This document shows, piece after piece, positions 23,381-31,552 of a stretch of DNA of 64,000 nt. The notes beneath the pieces were generated by a model. That model was not told the DNA's origin. It did not search any database and worked only from the letters and a program-made list of their open reading frames with translations. The stretch is taken from positions 1,550,001-1,614,000 of the forward strand of contig NZ_CP090439.1 of assembly GCF_021441885.1 (NCBI RefSeq). The letters run 5' to 3'. This DNA comes from Vibrio maritimus (lineage in GTDB: Bacteria; Pseudomonadota; Gammaproteobacteria; Enterobacterales; Vibrionaceae). Numbering within the stretch: the first letter of the stretch is position 1; each line of letters starts with the position of its first letter. The position numbers and the translations under genes are program-made.

Positions 23381-24121
23381 ATGAAGATAGGGATATTAAC
23401 CTGCGGTCACGTTGACTCTCCTTTGTCAGATGATCATGGTCAGTACGCGGACATGATCGAAACCTCTTTGTATGAGGTAAACAATGCATTTACGTTTCAA
23501 AACTACGATGCGACAAAAGGGGAATTGCCAAGGTTAGATGAATGCCACGGTTTTATCATCACAGGTAGTGTTCATAATGCTTATGATGACCACCCGTGGA
23601 TACTGATGCTGATTGACTGGGTGATTCGCTGTGAAGCGCAAAGAAAGCCTTTGGTTGGTATCTGTTTTGGACACCAACTGATCGCAAGGGCATTGGGTGG
23701 CAAGGTTCAAAAGTCCGAAAAAGGATGGGGACTCGGAAGCTATGAGGTGCAAGTCCGTGCTCAAAAGAAATGGATGAACCTATCGGTTGATAGCGCTCGT
23801 TTGTTGGTGAGTCACCAAGACCAAGTGACCATAGTACCGAAAGGTGTCAAGGTCATTGCAGGTAATGATTTTTGCCCTAACTTCATGTTGGTTAAAGATA
23901 ATCACTTGTTCACTGTGCAAGGGCACCCAGAATTTAGTGTGCCGTTTACTCTCAAGTTGGTAGAGAAACGCAAGCATCTGATAACGCCGCAGCATTATCA
24001 GCAAGCGTTTGTCGATTTAGACCAGCCTCAGGACTCTGCACTAATCTTGCACTGGATAGACAATTTGTTTGTGATGGCGGAGCAAGGTAGATCTTCAGAG
24101 CGACTGCAACAAGCCGTCTAG
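23381..24121 (+). CDS. Class I glutamine amidotransferase domain protein
   Basis: 246 residues with a class I amidotransferase fold: nucleophile Cys95 in LVGICFGHQLIARALGG and the catalytic His in TVQGHPEFS. It resembles the free-standing GMP-synthase-like amidotransferase group. In the Puu pathway PuuD hydrolyses gamma-glutamyl-GABA with the same fold, so a hydrolase of gamma-glutamylated intermediates is possible, but it is not a clear PuuD by sequence. It lies seven bases after mmsA and ends the operon just before a strong terminator. Confidence 0.85.
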   Translation: MKIGILTCGHVDSPLSDDHGQYADMIETSLYEVNNAFTFQNYDATKGELPRLDECHGFIITGSVHNAYDDHPWILMLIDWVIRCEAQRKPLVGICFGHQLIARALGGKVQKSEKGWGLGSYEVQVRAQKKWMNLSVDSARLLVSHQDQVTIVPKGVKVIAGNDFCPNFMLVKDNHLFTVQGHPEFSVPFTLKLVEKRKHLITPQHYQQAFVDLDQPQDSALILHWIDNLFVMAEQGRSSERLQQAV

Positions 24122-24137
24122 GTCATTGCTATTAAAC

Positions 24138-24165
24138 AAAGGCAGGCGTTAAAGCCTGCCTTTTT
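24138..24165. terminator. Terminator after the transaminase operon
   Basis: AAAGGCAGGC-GTTAAA-GCCTGCCTTT followed by TT; stem of 10 bp. A-run before and T-run after suit both the amidotransferase gene on the plus strand and the convergent PstS-like gene. Confidence 0.88.
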
Positions 24166-24179
24166 AGTATGTGGTGCAG

Positions 24180-24590
24180 TTAATATTTGATCAGTACTTT
24201 TACCGAACCATCGACGGCGCTTTCATCAACATACCCAATAGCGTTTGCGTCCGCTGCAACCGCATTGATTACGGCCGTATAGTCCGCCACCTGAGTAGGT
24301 GCCTCAGCTTTGCCTGTGAACACTAGACGAGACCAAGCAGATTGTAGTTGCGCTTCTGAGCGACCAGTCGTCGCCGCATGAAAGGCGATACGGTCTGCGT
24401 TACCATCGTTTAGCTCGATGATCTTTGCTGGTTGTCCATTCGCAAGCTGAGTTTTCTTACCCAAAAACAGCTGCTTAACTTCCGCATCAGACATAGCATC
24501 GACGCCCGCGGGATTACCAATAACCACATAACCTGCGTTAGCTGCAAATGACATTAGGCTTACTAGAGCCAGTGTAGCGATCTTTTTCAT
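24180..24590 (-). CDS. Small periplasmic phosphate-binding-like (PstS-like) protein
   Basis: 136 residues. A Sec signal peptide (about 1-19, ending ANA) precedes GYVVIGNPAGVDAMSDAEVKQLFLGKK, broken in related proteins as the start of a truncated PstS-like solute-binding domain, and AIGYVDESAVDGSVKVL at the end. At this size it has one lobe only, so it may be a periplasmic ligand sensor rather than a full ABC binding protein. No ABC transporter gene accompanies it; it follows the porin-like gene by nine bases in an operon. Confidence 0.78.
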   Translation of the reverse strand: MKKIATLALVSLMSFAANAGYVVIGNPAGVDAMSDAEVKQLFLGKKTQLANGQPAKIIELNDGNADRIAFHAATTGRSEAQLQSAWSRLVFTGKAEAPTQVADYTAVINAVAADANAIGYVDESAVDGSVKVLIKY

Positions 24591-24599
24591 AGTGGCTCC

Positions 24600-25742
24600 T
24601 TAGAATACAAAGTCGATAGATGCTGAATAAACGAATGAGTCTGAGTATTTGATCTTCGCTGTCATTGGGTCCACGTTGCCGGGAAGACCACCAGATGTAC
24701 CTTTGTAGTCCGCGTAGGTAACGTCTGCTTTGAAAGCGATATTTTTGGCAAAGTCCCAACGAGTACCGATTGAGTACGAAAGTCTCTCGAAGTTATTAAG
24801 AGCTTTTTCACCCATGAAGATAGCGATGTCCGTTGGCGTTGATCCGACTGGCGATGTGCGTTCGTCATTATCTGTTGTTTTGTTCCAGCCCATCGCAACG
24901 TATGGTGTCCATTCACCAATGCGGTAGCCGGCTAAACCAGAAACAGCTTGTACATCAGAGAATCGACCTTCTAGTGTCATGTCCATACCTTCGATAACAG
25001 CAAGCAAACTACCGTTATCGTATTGAGCACCTGCCGAAATGAACGTGGCTTTCTTGTCGTCTAGAACATGGTTAGCGAAGCTCGCGAGATCACCAAGTGA
25101 CTCAGAAGCTGTGTAGTTAGTTTGAGCCTGTACATAGGAGCCACGGAAGGTAAAGTCATTTACATACCAGTGAGCAGTCAAACCAAAGGTGTTGTTTAGG
25201 TCCACTTCACCCCAAGTAGAGTCGCGCTCTTCAACCTGAGATACGCCAGCGAATGGTTGGATTTGAAGCGTTGTTTCACCAATAGAGAATGGGATCAATA
25301 AATCCGCACCAGTGTAGCTATTGATAATGATGTGCTCGTACACTTCTTGCGAAGGACGAATCATAGGGTAAGCGTAACCCACATCTAGGTAATCAGAGTA
25401 CATGAATAGCGGTGTACGCATTTTACCTGCGCGAGCGGTAAAGCCATCAAACTGATAAGAAAGATACGCAACTTCGATTGAAGGCTCAAAGTTGTAGCGA
25501 CCATTCGCTACTAGCTGAGTGGTGAACTTCGCTTTATCGTTAATATCGAAGTCAAACTGAATACCAGCAATCGTATCTTGTTTAGTATCGATACGCTCGC
25601 TTGTGTACTCCGCATATCCCGCATCATTGTTCGCTTTGCCGATACCGACAGAGCCGAAACCACTGATTCTTAGGTCATCCAAGCTTGCCGCGTTTGCGCT
25701 GCAAGCAAGCGCAACCAGAGTAGCAACCAAAGTCTTTTTCAT
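24600..25742 (-). CDS. Porin-like outer membrane beta-barrel protein
   Basis: 380 residues with a signal peptide (MKKTLVATLVALACSANA) and alternating polar/hydrophobic strands throughout, ending in a C-terminal Phe (SIDFVF) required for outer-membrane assembly. LRISGFGSVGIGKAN opens the barrel, and FTARAGKMRTPLFMYSDYLDVGYAYP is a split form of a conserved lumen segment in porin-like proteins of marine gammaproteobacteria. A passive solute channel is the likely role; the solute is unknown. It is upstream of the PstS-like gene in a two-gene operon, 107 bases after the chemoreceptor. Confidence 0.82.
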   Translation of the reverse strand: MKKTLVATLVALACSANAASLDDLRISGFGSVGIGKANNDAGYAEYTSERIDTKQDTIAGIQFDFDINDKAKFTTQLVANGRYNFEPSIEVAYLSYQFDGFTARAGKMRTPLFMYSDYLDVGYAYPMIRPSQEVYEHIIINSYTGADLLIPFSIGETTLQIQPFAGVSQVEERDSTWGEVDLNNTFGLTAHWYVNDFTFRGSYVQAQTNYTASESLGDLASFANHVLDDKKATFISAGAQYDNGSLLAVIEGMDMTLEGRFSDVQAVSGLAGYRIGEWTPYVAMGWNKTTDNDERTSPVGSTPTDIAIFMGEKALNNFERLSYSIGTRWDFAKNIAFKADVTYADYKGTSGGLPGNVDPMTAKIKYSDSFVYSASIDFVF

Positions 25743-25849
25743 TATGAACTCCAGAAAGACAAATATTGTTCTTTTTTTAGGTAAAGCCTCTCTAGCCCAT
25801 GCCCTATGAAGGGCTGGGAAGAGAAGGCTGAAAAGTTGTTGAAATTAGG

Positions 25850-27457
25850 CTAATTAACCTTAAAGCGTCCGGTGAGCTGGCTAAGGTTATGTGTGATAGT
25901 GTTTATTTCGAGCGCGACTTGATTCACGTGGGCGACTGAATCTGAAGTTTCGCGAGCCATAGAAGAAATATCACCAATCACTTCCTGAATTCGAGAAGAC
26001 GAGGCTTCTTGTTCTTCGGTTGCACTCGCGATGGTCTCGTTGCGTTGATTAATGTCTAGAACGTCCGCTGTGATTTGTTTTAGCGACTGCTCTGCCACTA
26101 AAGACTGTTCTACGCAGGCTTCTGCTTTCTCTGCACTCTCAGCAATAATGTTCGCCGCAGTTCGAGTCTGTTCTTGAAGTTGTAATAGAACGCGCTGGAT
26201 TTCTTGTGTTGAGGTTTGAGTGCGAGATGCTAGAGTTCTCACTTCATCAGCAACTACGGCAAAGCCTCGGCCTTGTTCACCAGCACGCGCCGCTTCAATC
26301 GCTGCGTTTAGAGCCAGTAGGTTAGTCTGTTCGGCGATAGAGCTGATAGATTCAAGAATGGAACCAGCGCTTTGTGCGTTGGTATCGAGTTCGCGAACCA
26401 CTTCTGAAGCGGCGCGAACATCCTCCGTAAGATTGTGCACAGATTGAATGGTGCTATTGACTTGTTCTTCAGCGAGTTGAGCTTGAACGCTTGCACTTTG
26501 CACCGACGATACTGTGTCGTTTGCATTGACTGCAATGTGGCGCGCACCCTCAAACATTTGCGATAGAGACTCTGTCGCTTCGTCCACCGCTAGATGCTGC
26601 TTTGTGGTGAGTTTGTTTGAATCTTCGCACGATTGAACTAGGGTAGAGGCGATGCCACCTAGACCGTTTACGTTTTCGATCGTTGCGTTAATGTTCATCT
26701 GTAGCTGCTGCACAAAGTTGTTGAACGAGCCTGCTAGTTCAGAGAGCTCATCCTTTTTGTTGTGCACTAAACGAACCGTAAGATCGCCGTCGCCTTCGGC
26801 AATGTCTTTCATCTTGCTGCTGATGTTCGCAAGATCTTTACGAATACCGTGGACAACAACAAAACCAAACAACGCAATAAGAATAAGTGCAGCACTGCCA
26901 ATAGTTAGCATAGTGCTACGAGCGCTATTGTTTTCGTTTTCTAGAGTAACGACCAAAGATTCAAACTCATCTGAACGTTGCTGCTCAAATTGCGCCATAC
27001 GCTCGGTTAACGTTTCAAGAATCTGGGTGTTTTTCGCCGCTAGATCGGCAGCTGAGCTAAGGTCGATAGTGCCTTCAATCATGCGATATGCGATATCGTA
27101 GGAAGCATCGAAGTACTGTTTTGCAAGCGTTTGAAGACTATCAATAGGTTGAGCAAGTGAAGGCTGAAGCTGCTTTTGTTTGTCGAAGTTTTTCGTTAAT
27201 TGTGAAAACGTTTCTTTATTGAGCAGTAGAAGTTCAGAATCACCAAGTGTGACGGACAGATTAAATCGTTCGCTTAGTTGACTTAAAATGGCATTATTCA
27301 GTGTGGCCGAACTCATAATAGGGTAATAGCTATTCTTGAGGTCGGAAACGAGGGTAGTATTAGATTTAAGGGATTGGCTACCAATGGTAAATATACTTAC
27401 TGCCCCGGTCGCAGCAAGCGCGACAAGTAAAGCAATTTTATTTTTTATAGATAACAT
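25850..27457 (-). CDS. Methyl-accepting chemotaxis protein
   Basis: 535 residues. A first membrane helix (about 6-26), a four-helix-bundle-like periplasmic domain (27-180), a second helix (about 183-204), a HAMP domain (205-260, MKDIAEGDGDLTVRL) and a long signalling coiled coil. The hairpin tip shows the highly conserved NAAIEAARAGEQGRGFAVVADEVR block, here cited by position at about residues 383-405. No C-terminal CheR-tethering pentapeptide is present. The ligand is unknown; its position before the porin and PstS-like genes suggests it may sense the solute they handle. Confidence 0.95.
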   Translation of the reverse strand: MLSIKNKIALLVALAATGAVSIFTIGSQSLKSNTTLVSDLKNSYYPIMSSATLNNAILSQLSERFNLSVTLGDSELLLLNKETFSQLTKNFDKQKQLQPSLAQPIDSLQTLAKQYFDASYDIAYRMIEGTIDLSSAADLAAKNTQILETLTERMAQFEQQRSDEFESLVVTLENENNSARSTMLTIGSAALILIALFGFVVVHGIRKDLANISSKMKDIAEGDGDLTVRLVHNKKDELSELAGSFNNFVQQLQMNINATIENVNGLGGIASTLVQSCEDSNKLTTKQHLAVDEATESLSQMFEGARHIAVNANDTVSSVQSASVQAQLAEEQVNSTIQSVHNLTEDVRAASEVVRELDTNAQSAGSILESISSIAEQTNLLALNAAIEAARAGEQGRGFAVVADEVRTLASRTQTSTQEIQRVLLQLQEQTRTAANIIAESAEKAEACVEQSLVAEQSLKQITADVLDINQRNETIASATEEQEASSSRIQEVIGDISSMARETSDSVAHVNQVALEINTITHNLSQLTGRFKVN

Positions 27458-27750
27458 AGTATTTATTCTCTGACAAAGTCCTTTCTTATCGAGCGTAATT
27501 TATCAGAAAAAAATTGGGTGAAAATCTAATTGTTGAAAAATAGAAATGACATTTCTCATGCGGTAAGAAAATGCTATTGGAAAAATGTAATATCTCAAAA
27601 ATGAGACGGAGGTATAGAAGTTTTATAGATGAGCTTCTTGATTAACATGTTGATAATTAAGTGTTTTAATGAGGGTTGTTATAACTAATTGTTTTTATTG
27701 AATGATGGATTTTTGTCAGACTATTCTTATTGAATGATACATGCCAACAA

Positions 27751-28698
27751 CTATTTGTACATAAATTGATAGTCCGGTACAAAGCTTTCCCATATTGCCG
27801 GTTCGCCAATATACTCTTTAACCTCATTAATAAATTCAGAGACAAGAAGTGTTTGTTTTCTATGTGGGTAAATAGCGTAAATGCCGGTATCTAATGTAGA
27901 TAACGTATGGTCAGTTAGCAATGGAACCAATCCTAGTTCATCGATAGGCTTCTCCAGATTGAATAAATCAATAACTGAATAACCAATGCCATCACGAACC
28001 GCGCCCATTAAGGTTCTTACATCGCTCACTTTGTAGTTCCCTTGCATTTTGTATGAGCGTAGCTCTTTGCTATTGGGCTCATGACTCATTTTGAAGGTAT
28101 CTAAACAGACGTTGCCGTTGTTATAAATCACTGCAGGTAGTTTAACCAATGCCTCTGGTGTTAGGGGCCTGCCGTGTTCTTCAACAAAGGAGTTAGACGC
28201 AATGACTGCAAAGTTAGTATTGGCGATTTTTTTAGCGATTAGGTTGGAGTCGTTGAGTTTGCCCATACGAATGGCAACGTCATAGTGGTCGGCTATGATG
28301 TCAGTACGTTTGTCATCTAGGTGCAAGACGATTTGAACGTTAGGGTACTTGCGCATAAATCGCGTAATGACAGGTTGTATATATTGCTGACCAAGAAAGA
28401 CTGCCGACACAATGCGAATCATTCCTTTAGGCTCGGATTGATAGGAATCCGCGATGTTTTGAATGTTATCGAGCGTATCAATTAACTGATACGTCTCTGC
28501 CAGAATATCCTCTCCTGCTGAGGTAAGTGAGAATGAACGGGTCGATCGGTTGAGTAACTGCACCCCCAAGCTTTCTTCCAACTTCTTTATTTGTTTGGAA
28601 AGGGAAGAGTTGTCCATGCTATTCAGCGAGGCAGCTTTGGCGAATGAGCCTTGTTGTACGACATCAACAAATAGTCTTAGTTGAGAAGTGATAGACAT
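27751..28698 (-). CDS. LysR-family transcriptional regulator
   Basis: 315 residues with an N-terminal winged helix-turn-helix (about 3-62, FAKAASLNSMDNSSLSKQIK) and a C-terminal substrate-binding domain (about 90-300) typical of LysR regulators of the CrgA/AaeR type. The target is not obvious, since no divergent gene faces it; it is followed by 293 bases and then the chemoreceptor on the same strand, and preceded by the phosphatase gene's end. It could regulate the chemoreceptor-porin genes or a distant operon. Confidence 0.93.
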   Translation of the reverse strand: MSITSQLRLFVDVVQQGSFAKAASLNSMDNSSLSKQIKKLEESLGVQLLNRSTRSFSLTSAGEDILAETYQLIDTLDNIQNIADSYQSEPKGMIRIVSAVFLGQQYIQPVITRFMRKYPNVQIVLHLDDKRTDIIADHYDVAIRMGKLNDSNLIAKKIANTNFAVIASNSFVEEHGRPLTPEALVKLPAVIYNNGNVCLDTFKMSHEPNSKELRSYKMQGNYKVSDVRTLMGAVRDGIGYSVIDLFNLEKPIDELGLVPLLTDHTLSTLDTGIYAIYPHRKQTLLVSEFINEVKEYIGEPAIWESFVPDYQFMYK

Positions 28699-28793
28699 GG
28701 ATATACGCCTTATGCAGACAGCACTTAATAGTAATAGCGCTTTAACTTGATGATTCGTCTACATAATAGTTAAAGGTAACGGATAAGGAAAGA

Positions 28794-28823
28794 GGGCACG
28801 TCGACTTTGCGTGTCGAGTGCCC
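28794..28823 (-). terminator. Hairpin after the alkaline-phosphatase-like gene
   Basis: On the minus strand GGGCACTCGAC pairs with GTCGACGTGCCC (one bulged base), 11 bases past the stop, followed by the T-rich TCTTTCCTT. A plausible intrinsic terminator. Confidence 0.6.
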
Positions 28824-28833
28824 AATCGTAACT

Positions 28834-30564
28834 TTAGTGTTTTACGACTTCTTCTAGCATGTCACCTGTCGCACCACTCGGTGTACTGACGTTTAAATAG
28901 CCAGATAATGTCGGAGCGATATCATAAGGCGTAACGGGTCTTGTCACGGTGTTCGCTTCGAGCTTGTTGCCCGCAAAGATAATTGGCACGTGAGTGTCGT
29001 ATCTCCATGGAGAGCCGTGTGTAGAGGCAATGGTAAGCCCGTCCATATCATTGATATAGGTTCGTGGCCCAAACACCATGTAGACGTCGCCCGAGCGCAG
29101 AGGGTGGTAATTGTTTCTAATGAGCTGATTGACGCGAGAGTCTGCTACGCGGTTGTTGGCAATATCTTCACTTGTGACCGCCGCCGCAACGCCTTCAACC
29201 TTCATCACTTCTTGAGCAATGAGTTTTTGCACATCACTTAATGACACTTTCTTCTCAGCAATGAGTTCGTGGTCTAGGTAGATGTAGGGCTGGGCATAGA
29301 GCTTAATGACTTCTTCACCAAGACCAAACTGCGATTTGAGCTTGCTCATCAGAGCTTCTGTAAGCAGGTTATCCTTATTAAAGTAAAACGGCTGTCTGAA
29401 GCCAAGGGTGTTGAGAGTTGGCGCTGCTTCTGGAACGCCGTGGTCGGCAGATAATACGATGAGGGTGTTATCAAGCCCAACGGAGTTGTCGATGTGTTTG
29501 AAAAAGTCAGCCAGCGTTTTATCAAGCCTGATCAGGTTGTCTTCAGTTTCTAGACTCGATGCGCCGTACAAGTGAACCACATAATCGTTTGAAGAGAAGC
29601 TGATTGCGAGATAGTCCGTTGCCTCTCCAGTCCCCAGCTTTTCTTGTGCCATGAGAGTTTTAGCGAAATCCGCAGTTATTTCATCACCAGCAGGGCTGAC
29701 CGTTAACATGGTTGAGTAATATTTGTAAGATGCCGGACCATAAGGGTGTGGGAAGGTACGAGCAAACCCACCTAAGTCAACTTTCTGATCTTGTACTCGC
29801 TCTTGCAGAGAATACTCCTCTTTAGGAAGAGTAAGCTCCCAACGCTGACCCGAATAGCGAGTAGGAATCGCTTTTTCGTTCCAGCGGTCTACCCACATTG
29901 GGTTGCTATCGTAGTAGTAATTGCTGGTCACAAACTCAGATTGCGCCTTAGAAAACCAAAACGCTTTACCACTGTGACCTGCCAGTGAGATAGCGCCACG
30001 GTCTTTCACCGAAACAGAAAATACACGCGATTGACCATTATTTGAAATAACCAGCTCGTCACTGAATGTGGTCGACATGATTGGCTCAGGAGAGCGTCCA
30101 TCGCCTGCCGCAGCCTTCTGGGTTGGGTCGATTTCAGTTGACTTATCAACGCCAGCCCCGGTGGCTAGCATGGAGTAATTAGGGTCTTCAACATTGTAGA
30201 CAAGACGATCAAGACCACGGTCAAACCATACATTACCGACCATACCGTGTACCGATGGCGGAGCACCTGTAGCGAGGGATACGTGCCCAACAATCGTCTC
30301 TGTGTTTGCGTGTTGATAGTGTGCATTTTTGTAGTAGACACCTTCATCCATTAGGTAGCGAAACCCACCCTCAGAGAAGTTGTGCTTGTAACGTTCAATA
30401 AGGTCGGCTCGAAGCCCATCGACGGTAATTTGTACCACGAGTTTAGGCTTTGACTGTACAGCGAATGCCTGCGGCGCCATAAAAACGGCACCTGCTAGTG
30501 ACGCTGTCACCAGTAGGCTTGTGCAGAGTCGAGGTGTTGTGTTGTGACGCGAGTTTTGTTTCAT
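28834..30564 (-). CDS. Alkaline phosphatase superfamily enzyme (PafA/NPP-like), secreted
   Basis: 576 residues from the ATG at 30564, which has AAGGA ahead; an upstream ATG at 30585 is possible. A Sec signal peptide ends near AFA (35). Metal and nucleophile residues fit PafA/NPP phosphatases: Asp49 in ITVDGLRADL, Thr90 in NTETIVGH followed by LATGAPPSVHG, SADHG and STHGSPW. The nucleophile is Thr rather than the Cys or Ser of a sulfatase CxPxR/SxPxR motif, which I do not find. It should be a periplasmic phosphomonoesterase or phosphodiesterase. It lies in an operon with the SUMF1-like lipoprotein, opposite a sulfatase-maturase-like gene. Confidence 0.85.
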   Translation of the reverse strand: MKQNSRHNTTPRLCTSLLVTASLAGAVFMAPQAFAVQSKPKLVVQITVDGLRADLIERYKHNFSEGGFRYLMDEGVYYKNAHYQHANTETIVGHVSLATGAPPSVHGMVGNVWFDRGLDRLVYNVEDPNYSMLATGAGVDKSTEIDPTQKAAAGDGRSPEPIMSTTFSDELVISNNGQSRVFSVSVKDRGAISLAGHSGKAFWFSKAQSEFVTSNYYYDSNPMWVDRWNEKAIPTRYSGQRWELTLPKEEYSLQERVQDQKVDLGGFARTFPHPYGPASYKYYSTMLTVSPAGDEITADFAKTLMAQEKLGTGEATDYLAISFSSNDYVVHLYGASSLETEDNLIRLDKTLADFFKHIDNSVGLDNTLIVLSADHGVPEAAPTLNTLGFRQPFYFNKDNLLTEALMSKLKSQFGLGEEVIKLYAQPYIYLDHELIAEKKVSLSDVQKLIAQEVMKVEGVAAAVTSEDIANNRVADSRVNQLIRNNYHPLRSGDVYMVFGPRTYINDMDGLTIASTHGSPWRYDTHVPIIFAGNKLEANTVTRPVTPYDIAPTLSGYLNVSTPSGATGDMLEEVVKH

Positions 30565-30602
30565 ATTGAATCCTTGCCATGACATTAAATCGTTAGTTAG
30601 TG

Positions 30603-31427
30603 TTATTTGTCCTTCGCAAGACGTAGTCCCATGTCCGACATAATTATAGATTGGCTTGCAAAGTCACGGCGGAAATTTTCTGATTCATCAGCGTCATACG
30701 CGAAGCTGCCGCCTCGAACAGACTTGTGGGATAGCCCAGAATCTGAATGCTTGGCATTGTTTGGGTTTTCTACTGGAGAGAGTCTATAAAAGCCGTCATC
30801 AAAGGCGTCTTGAACAAATTCGCCAACATTGCCTGTCATGTCATAAAGACCAAGTTCGTTAGGCTGCTTTTGACCCACGGGGTGCGCTTGGTTGTTTGCA
30901 TTGCCAGCATACCAAGCAACATCATCAATATTGTTTGAACCTGCATAAGTGAAGCCTTGTGATAGGTTGCCCCCTTTGGCTGCAAACTCCCATTCCGCCT
31001 CAGTCGGTAGACGGTAGTTTTCGCCTGTGAGCTCGTTGAGCTTCTCGACAAAGTAGTTGGCTTGTTGCCAGCTTAAGTTGTTTACTGGAATGTTTGGATT
31101 GGGGAAGAAACTCATCGATGAACCCATCACGGATTCAAACAGCTCTTGTGTGACTTCAAATTTGGACAGGTAGAAGCTGTCTAACTTTACAGTATGAGCA
31201 GGGCGCTCTGATTTAGCTGCCGTTGGATCGTCTGAGCCCATTATGAATTCACCACCCTCTACGAGCACCATGTCGCTGTCTATTTTGAGTGCGATAGGGT
31301 GGTCAGGCTGAGTCGCGCATCCCGAGAGTAAAATAGGCAATGCGATAATGGCGATAGCGGCTAAAAATTTGGTCGCGTTCCATGCCTGCTTTTCCTCTAG
31401 ATGATCGTTCATACTCAGTGCTCTCAT
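30603..31427 (-). CDS. SUMF1/FGE-fold lipoprotein lacking catalytic cysteines
   Basis: 274 residues. A lipoprotein signal (LAAIAIIALPILLSGC) is followed by a SUMF1 domain (about 50-270): MVLVEGGEFIMGSDD, FEVTQELFESVMG, RLPTEAEWEFAAKGG, GLYDMTGNVGEFVQD and SVRGGSFAYDADE. Active formylglycine-generating enzymes have two cysteines after RGGSF; here there are none in the whole domain, the only Cys being the acylated one. It is thus a structural or binding SUMF1 protein anchored in the periplasm. The start may instead be the ATG at 31412. It precedes the phosphatase gene by 38 bases and is co-transcribed with it. Confidence 0.88.
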   Translation of the reverse strand: MRALSMNDHLEEKQAWNATKFLAAIAIIALPILLSGCATQPDHPIALKIDSDMVLVEGGEFIMGSDDPTAAKSERPAHTVKLDSFYLSKFEVTQELFESVMGSSMSFFPNPNIPVNNLSWQQANYFVEKLNELTGENYRLPTEAEWEFAAKGGNLSQGFTYAGSNNIDDVAWYAGNANNQAHPVGQKQPNELGLYDMTGNVGEFVQDAFDDGFYRLSPVENPNNAKHSDSGLSHKSVRGGSFAYDADESENFRRDFASQSIIMSDMGLRLAKDK

Positions 31428-31552
31428 TTATGAATTAAGTCGAGTGAATAGTAACCGCAGAGCACTTTCCATTTAGTTATATGCACTATAACGAAGCACG
31501 CTTTGTACATGAGATAAACTGGTTCTGTTCATCCGATTAAAGGTCTATTTCT

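Noticed and set aside
28834..30564. Sulfatase with a formylglycine motif
   Set aside because: The nucleophile region reads NTETIVGH with Thr; no CxPxR or SxPxR motif is found.
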